Assembly: GCA_026182355.1 (NCBI GenBank) | Contig: JAPFBL010000034.1 | Location: forward strand, 1,496,501 to 1,560,500 | Reading direction: 5' to 3' | Source of the DNA: Hermatobates lingyangjiaoensis | Lineage: Eukaryota > Arthropoda > Insecta > Hemiptera > Hermatobatidae | DNA: 64,000 nucleotides | In this document: positions 57,391 through 64,000 of the stretch, piece after piece | How positions within the stretch are numbered: position 1 is the stretch's first letter | Layout: each line of letters begins with the position of its first letter | Notes under the pieces: model-generated | Seen by the model: the letters and a program-made list of their open reading frames with translations, nothing else | What the model was told of the DNA's origin: nothing | Database searches by the model: none | Translations under genes and position numbers: made by a program

Positions 57391-58250
57391 TTAATCAGAC
57401 AGAATTCAATAATATTTCCTAACAACACCAATTTTTTATACGTAATAAATTTTGTTCCATTAAAATCATTGTGATGATTTTCATTATTTTTATGCAAGAA
57501 TAAGGCATTACTTTTTTCCTGTCTACTTTCGTTCTATTGGTGTTGCTTTATAAGTTTTTTTTAAATATATATCATTTTGACCAATATAAATTTGATGGTA
57601 ATTTTTGTAAGGCATTTTATAAATTTTACCAGACTCCAGAGACCTGGGAGCGTTTTTTATTCACATATTGCCTATATTATTATAATTATTAAGAAAAACT
57701 ATATTAAAGTCAAGTTTACCCGTAAGCCTAAGAACAGAGTGAAATGACTCATGATATTGTAAAAATTTTGAATTTGGCAATTAACAGGATTCTGTTGAAA
57801 TATTAGATAAAGTTTTTTTTTGCCTCCTTCAAAGCTAAATCGATATAAGAAGAGGGGTATTTAAATGATAGGGCAATTGAGCTAATGTAATTAATCTCAT
57901 CATTAAGGAATTCAGGGGAAATTTAAAAGAATTTCTTGGATGAGAAGAATAAAAAGGGACATAGGCAAGTGTATTATTAGGTTTTCTACATTCACTAAAG
58001 TGTCCCTCTTTAAGTAACCAATGAATCAGGACATCTAGGAAAGGCAAATCACAACTTACTTCTTCTTCTATTGCAAACTGGATTGTCGGCACTAATGAAT
58101 TTAATTTCATTGGTAAAGAATTTTATTCATAGATTTAGGACAGATGCGTAATATATCTTCAACATATCTAAACCCTTATAATATTCGTCATACTGATAGA
58201 GGTAACTTCATAAAAGAGATGCTCAAAGTACATGTTTCAGGAGCAGGCAT
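57390..58250 (-). pseudogene. Penelope-like element relic: RT end and GIY-YIG
   Basis: Minus-strand pieces in shifting frames: GFRYVEDILRICPKSM near 58170 (RT motif C, Y-V-E-D, first catalytic Asp lost), KLNSLVPTIQFAIEEEV then LPFLDVLIH and RKPNNTLAYVPFYSSHPRNS (57835-58110, the usual post-RT segment), then NAPRSLESGKIYKMPYKNYH and QIYIGQNDIYLK (57560-57660, the IY...YIG core of the endonuclease) and FLHKNNENHHNDFNG. Several frameshifts and stops. It encodes parts of a retroelement polymerase/endonuclease and is non-functional. A different PLE lineage from the copy at 61004-63412. Confidence 0.8.
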
Positions 58251-58259
58251 TCCACACAC

Positions 58260-58740
58260 AAAAAAAAGAATAATTCATTTGGTCACAAAACAACCAATCA
58301 TATATCAAATCTAGAACACTAAATATATTTATATATATATTTCTGTATACTTTAAAATGGTAGAGGTCCTAAAACATTAGGAAGGCAAAAGGCTAAAAAC
58401 AATTAATTTGGATTGCAGCCTCTAACTCACTTATTTCAAATAAAATGTCTAATAACGTAGAGGACTACACTTGTATCTACAATAATACACAAATATTTAT
58501 AAACCTTGGGAGTAGCCCTTGATTTAAACATATTTCAACATATTTTGAAGTTGCTTGTTTCAATGTTCACAGTTGTCTAAAAACATTTTCGTTTCCTTCT
58601 TTTAGATACATAATTGTGCTTGATATATTTTCGACTGGCCACTACTAGTGTTCAAATATATATATATATATATAATAATTTCACAGTAATTCGAATGTTG
58701 AATGGCAGTTTGTTGCCAGGATAAGTCTAGCAGAAAAGAG
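58260..58740. other. Spacer, nothing recognised
   Basis: Could include further decayed PLE sequence upstream of 58250, but no motif was found. Confidence 0.35.
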
Positions 58741-58754
58741 AAGCAGACTACAGT

Positions 58755-58985
58755 TGTTGTTAAAATCCACATACTATTTTTCTTTTTAAAATAATTTGGA
58801 ATGTAATACTTAGTTTTTCTGTTTCCAAATTTATACTTCTGCCCATGAAAAATGTTTTAAATAAAGACGGAAACGTTGGCAATGAGAGTTTAATTTGAAC
58901 CTGAAGAACTAACCGAGTCCCCTTAAACTTTAGTTTTGTTTCTACTCCACGGTCGATACTTTTATCAATATTTATAATTATATAT
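58755..58985 (+). repeat. PLE-type tail, family T7
   Basis: A long T7 copy: AAATCCACATACTATTTTTC, AAACGTTGGCAATGAGAG, CTGAAGAACTAACCGAG and ACGGTCGATAC, then TA. Confidence 0.65.
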
Positions 58986-58999
58986 ATATATATAATAAT

Positions 59000-59735
59000 A
59001 ATCTGTCTCCTCACAAGAAGTAGAAGTGACCCATCTAGCGACAAAGCAAAGAGTTGAGTTAATTATCTAGAAAAATTTCAAATAATTGTGCAATATTGGA
59101 GAAAAAGAGTAAGTAAAAAACAAAGACTGAGTAAGCAAGAGAGAGGAAGTAAGAGAGAGACCCATATCAGTGGTTGACAACTGATAACATGAAAAAACTT
59201 TGACAACTCTCCCTTGGGATAATACAACATCCATAAAATACGTTTTTTTACAAAAATAAAAAAAAAGTCTTACAGTAATGAAGAAATTTTGTCTGGAGTT
59301 GAATGGAATTTCTATAGACTAAAAACTTTCACAAATTAATTAATGGATTTTACTTGTTTCTAATACAATGGAGAATTACAGTTAAACGTCTTTCTTGAGA
59401 ACTGCATATTTGTGTATATATATCTAGGTTTAATAATTAATGTTGGCAACACTCAACTATTGTAGTCAGTGTTGCCAATTAGTGGAGTGAGCTTTGATAT
59501 TTACATTCATATAATAATCATTTCATGTAATAAAAAAATCTATTTAAATTTTTTTCATATAAAATGTTCTCTTATATCACAGTGTTGAGAACTTCTAATT
59601 TGAGTTGCCAATAACAATGTTAAAATCATAGCTAGCTCAAAAAAATCAGCCCAATTTAATTACTAAATTTTTGTCAAAATCCCCTTCAATTACCATATAT
59701 GTACGGGCTGATCAGGACGGATAAGCATAATTAAT
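59000..59735. other. AT-rich spacer, nothing recognised
   Basis: 59440-59480 has a short inverted repeat (GTTGGCAACACT/AGTGTTGCCAA). Confidence 0.4.
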
Positions 59736-59789
59736 CGTAACTGTAAGGCGGAAACTAGTTTTTCGTAAATATGGCGTATTATTTAATCA

Positions 59790-60546
59790 AACCTGTATAA
59801 ATAAAGGACTGCTTCTTAAATATACCAATATACGAACTTATGACCCCGCAGTCAGAGAAATGAATTTCACCATGCAATATAGGAAAATAATCCTGGAATA
59901 TGAACTACAAAGGAATCAAGAAGAATCTTATAAACTAAACAAGGATATTGAGGAACATAAGTCAAGATGAATGGACCTGGTATCTAACCCCACTATCAGG
60001 TGTCATTTATGTGATCACCTTACTCAAGTTGCTGATAGTGAAGACCAGAAAGTCTTAGTTCAAATTACGAAGAAATTAAACAAACTCTATAAAGGGAAAA
60101 TTATCATCCTCAAGAAAACTCCAACTTTATTAATTTGTCAAGCCATAACCTTACAGAGAAACAGGAAGAACTTTTATCACTTGGAATCCGCAGCCACTAC
60201 AAACCTAAATTTGACTGAGTTTCTAGTTTCAAGTTTCTAGAAACTTGAACTAGAAGTTTTATATAGCTCTATTCTCCAACTTGAGGAACAAAATATAGAG
60301 ACCACGCAAAGTAGCCTACAAGACCAATTAAGAGATCAAGCCACCAAGCAAAAATGAGTCAAGCCCAGCCAACTGCTTGACAAAAGCTTACGTGAAGCTG
60401 CCAAACAACTGAGAAATAACCCGAACATTATTATCCGTCGAGCTGATAAGTCCAACACCTTTGTTGTTACGGATCCCTCTGAGTACAACAGGAAACTAGG
60501 TCAAATATTAAGCGACACTACCAAATTCAAGAAAATTGATTGGTAC
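59790..60546 (+). pseudogene. Penelope-like element N-terminal half, truncated
   Basis: Begins with CINKGLLLKYTNIRTYDP (59795-59848, as in T8 stubs), AVREMNFTMQYRKIILEYEL, TGA near 59968, a frame with CHLCDHLTQV (59971-60240), LQLEEQNIETTQSSLQDQL, a stop near 60357, then SLREAAKQLRNNPNIIIRRA and DKSNTFVVTDPSEYNRKLGQ (60386-60510). That last part is the N-terminal RT region of PLEs, with the conserved ADK motif. The reading ends at FKKIDW where a T1 tail begins. The catalytic palm and endonuclease are missing. Confidence 0.75.
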
Positions 60547-60668
60547 CACGCACAAACTGAGTTTGAGTTTTTGACTCTGATGAAGACCGCTTGTTACGAT
60601 TGAAAGATCTTATTCTTGTTTTCCCATTTCTTATTGTGGTTTGATCACATATATATATATATATATAG
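60547..60668 (+). repeat. T1 tail inserted in the PLE relic, with (TA)n
   Basis: TTTTTGACTCTGATGAAGAC through TTATTGTGGTTTGATCAC, then (TA)n at 60648-60667. The TA tract also serves as the 3' border of the minus-strand PLE, so two tails converge on it. Confidence 0.75.
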
Positions 60669-60699
60669 TTAACACATGAAAGAGAAAAAACAAATAAAG

Positions 60700-60760
60700 A
60701 CACACACAAAAGACTCACAACGATATTTCGACAGTCGTCGTCATCGGGTAGAAGTAGTCC
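60700..60760 (-). ncRNA. Hammerhead-like motif, family T11
   Basis: On minus: CCGATGA core (U4 changed to C), CGACGACTGTCG hairpin, GAAATATC with C17 as cleavage position, then GTTGTGAGTC. It lies at the 3' end of a PLE with coding capacity, the location reported for PLE hammerheads. The U4 change may lower or abolish activity. Confidence 0.45.
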
Positions 60761-61003
60761 CTTTGAGTAGCTGAAGCTAACTGAGTGGTAGGCCGAATAC
60801 AAACGAACACTACGCACTCTGCCGGCCGCCCTAGGTAAGCTACTAACTACAGAGAGAAAAATAACTAAAAAGAACAAATAAAAGCAAAAAAAAAAATAAC
60901 AGAAGGAGAAGAATAGTAAATGAAGCAATAAACAATTTAAAAAAATAAGAAAATAAAATAAAAAAAAATAAAATGAAATAATAAAAATAAAAAAATAATT
61001 AAA

Positions 61004-63412
61004 TTAACGGTACAAGTTAAGGCCAGGAGGAGAGCGAGCTTTGAGAAGACAGATAATTGCCTCCTCTGAAGCTCTTAAAGTAACCCGGAAGACGGAACAG
61101 GGATATGATTAAGGACTTGGACCCGGAAGCAGTGATTAAAATCCAGTCCATGGGAATTAGAGTGGATAGCAATAGGGAGGTTTTTGCTTTGACCAACGGA
61201 AGCCCCGTGACCATTCATACGTAAGTTGAGCTGCGTAGAGGCCATACCAACGTAGAATGCATCACACTGGGTGCAGTCCAAACGGTAAACGCAATTAACC
61301 GAGGTGCATGAGGTGTGGGGAGGACAAGGGTAGTTAATGTTGCTATGGGGGGAAGTAAAAAAGGGATTAGGGTTTATGATAAGACAGGTTTGGCATCTGC
61401 TCCGTCCACACTCCACCATTCCCCTCCCAAGTGCAGCGTTCAAGGGAGAGTGATGGGAGAAAATGCCTCTGAGGTACGGTGGTTTGCGATATGATAAGGA
61501 GGGGGCTTCAGGAAAAATAGATGAGGTAGAAGGAGAAGAGGAGAGCAATGGGAAAAACTCCTTAATAACCGAGCCAATCCTATGAGCACCAGGGAAAAAA
61601 GTGGATATCAGGAAAACACTAACAGTGTGGTCTTTTCTCGGTACGTGCCGGTGAACTATTTCAGCCGGCACGACACGACTATCAATGACATTAGAAGGGT
61701 AGCCACGATCAACTAATTTTTCCTTTATACTGTTAATATGGGAACTACGGTTTTTCAAGTTATTACAAATCCTGTGGATGCGAATGGAAAGGGATCTGGG
61801 GATTGCTTTTTTGATGTGGGTGGGATGGCAACTACTGTAGTGGAGGTACTGCTGTGCATTCGTAGGTTTTATATGCACAGAGGTGGAGAAACTGCTATTG
61901 TTGAGGGTGACATCAACATCAAGGAAAGTAATTTTATTGCTGGACACTTGGTGGGTGAAGGAGATGGAGGAAGAAAAGTTTTGGAAAGAAAGTAGGAAGC
62001 GGTTTAACTCATGGGTACCATGTGGCCAAATGAAGAAGATATCGTCAATGTAGCGAGTATAAAGAAGGGGAAGGAATTGACGATCAGACAGAAAAGATTG
62101 CTATAATTTGGCCAAGAACAAATTAGCAAAAGAAGGAGCCATAATAGTGCCCATCGCAGTACCCTTGGTTTGAAGGTAAAAGGCACCATCAAACTGGAAG
62201 GCATTATGCTTCAGGACAAATTCGGCTAAGGAAACTAGAAAATTGGTAGAAGGAGTGAGGGGGGGAGTTCTGAGTTCAAGAAAGTAACGAAGGGAATTCA
62301 GTCCCTCACTGTGTTCAATATTAGTATACAGAGAGGTGACGTCCATAGTAATCATGAGGAGAGGATGGGTGAGGTTGGGTGGTATCGAGAAGTTATTGAG
62401 GAGATTGAGGAAGTGGAAACTGTCTTTACAGTAGGAAGGCTGACTGCGGACTAGGGGTTGGAGGAAGTAGTCAACAAAAGCAGACAGTCGCTCTGTGAGG
62501 GAACCATAACTGGAGACTATGGGTCTTCCAGGAGGAGGTGAATCAGGCATTGAGAAAGGCTTATGAATTTTGGGAAGGAGGTAGAAGACAGGACATCGGG
62601 GATTGGAAGGTATTAAGGTATTAATGTCATCGCGTGATAAACCCTCAAGGTGGGCCCGGTCATCAAGCAGCGATTTAAGTTTAGAGAGGAAATCGGAATA
62701 TGGATTATTAGGGAGGGATAGATAAAAGGTGGAGTCAGAGAGCTGCCTCATGGCTTCACGGCGGTAAACATGACGGTGCATGAGAGCAACCGTGGAGCCC
62801 TTATCAGCCGGCATAATCAACAAAGAGCTATCACACTTCAGGCTTTTAACAGTCTTTCTTTCGTTGGGAGTTAAATTGTCACGGGGTATAAGGTTATGAA
62901 GAAAGGCAGGATCAGAGACCTTACGGAGGATAGACGAAATATACAGTTCAAGTGGATGTGAAGCCAGAAGCGGAGGAGGTTCATTAGAGGAGAAGGGTTT
63001 GAATTTAGAGAGGGAAGGGTGTATTTTAGGGTTGGGGTCGACAGGTCTACTAGCACGTGTTTTCCAAAAGTATTTCCAACGTAAGGACCTACAGAACATT
63101 TGTAGGTCCTCTAAGATTTTAATATGATTAATTTTTGGAACGGGACTGAAAGAAAGGCCTTTGTTGAGAAGTTTAATTTCGTCGTTATTCAAAACGTGAG
63201 AAGAGAGGTTGCAAATGTTATTACAGTTATGGAAGGTAGGTCAGTAGGACTATTAGAGGGAGGAGGCTGAGTAGTAGAAGGGAATGGCTTGTTATCGAAA
63301 TTAAACAAAGGAGTCGCAGAAGGATGGATAAGAGGAAACTGCGTATTAGGTGCGGGCGACACATTCTGAGAAAAAAGGAAAGGTGCCTGAAATGGGAGAC
63401 TAAGGCCTAATT
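61004..63412 (-). pseudogene. PLE reverse transcriptase with GIY-YIG endonuclease, broken
   Basis: Reads across about 800 codons on minus. N-terminal region from 63412, with a frameshift near 63240. RT domain: IMPADKGSTVALMHRHVYRR (near 62780), FYLLPKIHKP (near 62580), GRPIVSSYGSLTERLSAFVD, MITMDVTSLYTNIEHSEGL (motif A, near 62330), KGTAMGTIMAPSFANLF (motif B, 62120-62170), an in-frame TAG at 62101-62103, YIDD (motif C, 62041-62052). Then FLDVDVTLNNSSF, KPTNAQQYLHYSSCHPTHIK, a C-x4-C-x2-C cluster (ECGRSRCQTC), and the GIY-YIG-type VYRLDCTQCDAFYVGMASTQ with following Arg and His. A frameshift near 61085 precedes the end, LNLYR, stop at 61004. The three lesions disable this copy, but catalytic residues remain, so it is young. 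Confidence 0.9.
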
Positions 63413-63459
63413 ACAGGTAGGAACAAAAGAGTTCCTATATATTATATATATATATATAA

Positions 63460-63760
63460 TATATACGAAATTTCAAAATCGAAGAACTGAAACACACAAA
63501 GTAAAGAAGCACACTTACAAACTCAAATTTTCGGGCAATCCGTCTTGAAGAGGAAAGAGAATGGAAGACGAAGCACGTTGAGGACACAACCAAAAGTCAT
63601 AAAATTTGACTTGCTGTTGCATCTACAACCGTCTTGGGCTTCCATTCACTTTTCTATTGAACAGTTTGTAAGTGTGCTTCTTTAGTCGGTGTGTTTCTCT
63701 TCTTCGACCCTGAACTCGTATTGTGTCCTGTTTAGATCGTCTTTTTTGTTTATTAAGTGA
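63460..63760. repeat. Inverted pair of T4 tails
   Basis: Minus arm: CACACTTACAAACTCAAATT, TTCGGGCAATCCGTCTTGAA (core CTTCAAGA, disrupted). Plus arm: TTTGTAAGTGTGCTTC, GAACTCGTATTGTGTCC and ATCGTC. The plus core region is deleted (TCTATTGAACAG). Confidence 0.65.
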
Positions 63761-63764
63761 ATAT

Positions 63765-64000
63765 TTAGATAGAAATTATTTTTTTTTTTTTTGATTAATG
63801 AATACATTGTTGATTAGTATTTGAATCCTTTAGATTTGTGAAATTTAATGTAGATAATAATTTTAACCCTGTATTATTCTTTTATGTTAAAGCTTAAACG
63901 TTGAGTATTTAATTTATTAAACCAAACGAGGAGAAATATACAGGGTGAGTGGCTCGAACGAAACAGTAAATGGATTTCTTCTATAAGTGGGGAGTCTTGT
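63765..64000. other. Spacer; possible element end at 63943
   Basis: ACAGGGTGAGTGGCTCG near 63941 begins like a CAGGGTG-type DNA transposon terminus, but the window ends before a partner could appear. Confidence 0.25.

Larger units (their letters stand above)
60650..63437 (-). mobile_element. Nearly complete Penelope-like retroelement
   Basis: A 2.8-kb element bounded by TA tracts (60648-60667 and 63438-63464). From 5' on minus: a small hairpin GGAAC/GTTCC, an ORF of about 800 codons with RT and GIY-YIG, a T-rich 3' UTR (60850-61003) and the T11 terminus. No 5' copy of the terminal repeat is present, so the 5' end may be truncated. PLEs prime at exposed DNA ends through the RT and endonuclease; the mechanism here is inferred from the family. 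Confidence 0.85.

Noticed and set aside
60527..60928. 133-codon minus ORF with a hydrophobic start
   Set aside because: It spans a PLE T-rich 3' UTR, the T11 tail, a TA tract and a T1 tail.
61738..61995. 85-codon plus-strand ORF
   Set aside because: Antisense shadow of the PLE reading frame, which has clear RT and endonuclease motifs.

Overview
The window looks like AT-rich intergenic or intronic DNA from an invertebrate animal; phylum not resolved. It has no bacterial-type gene order, operons or tRNA/rRNA genes. It is built from transposable elements of types found in animals: Penelope-like retroelements (PLEs), tRNA-headed SINEs, hAT, Tc1/mariner and Helitron relics, minisatellites and dozens of (TA)n tracts. 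Only two short stretches look like host exons: a signal-peptide-like exon on the minus strand at 5380-5463 and a possible terminal exon on the plus strand at 17162-17352.

The dominant theme is PLEs. The far right (60650-63437, minus) holds a nearly complete but broken PLE with reverse transcriptase (RT) and GIY-YIG endonuclease domains. Three more PLE coding relics lie at 24055-24608 (+), 57040-58260 (-) and 59740-60546 (+). Their 3' regions end in a short hairpin motif, then 60-150 bases, then a (TA)n tract. The same kind of terminus, in at least ten sequence-unrelated families (called T1 to T18 here), recurs about 50 times through the window. Most copies are 5'-truncated and arranged as head-to-head inverted pairs with their 3' tails facing outward.

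The hairpin motif has the form CTGANGA, one extra base, a stem-loop, then GAAA, followed by a tiny helix and a strand able to pair with the bases before CTGA. This is the core of a type I hammerhead ribozyme. The fourth position of the NGA part (N7 of the hammerhead) takes all four bases among families while its neighbours hold. Hammerheads in PLE terminal repeats are established knowledge; the consistent extra base before helix II, the diversity of families in 64 kb and the inverted-pair architecture are the parts worth checking.

Region by region: 1-4.2 kb T5, T2, T7, T4, T1 and T3 tails; 4.6-5.5 kb SINE and exon candidate; 7.5-14.8 kb tail pairs, a SINE and a nested foldback at 12.0-12.6 kb; 17-19 kb exon candidate and a hAT element; 21.4-24.8 kb a T6 pair at a 195-bp duplication, then T3, T4 and a PLE end; 25.8-26.6 kb Helitron; 31.1-32.1 kb a 41-bp minisatellite; 32.4-36.7 kb dense tails; 37.5-39.8 kb two SINEs; 40.8-43.7 kb and 46.4-50.3 kb tails plus a mariner relic; 52.3-52.7 kb a 24-bp hairpin minisatellite; 53.9-56.3 kb tails and a Tc1/mariner-type element; 57-63.8 kb PLE coding copies.
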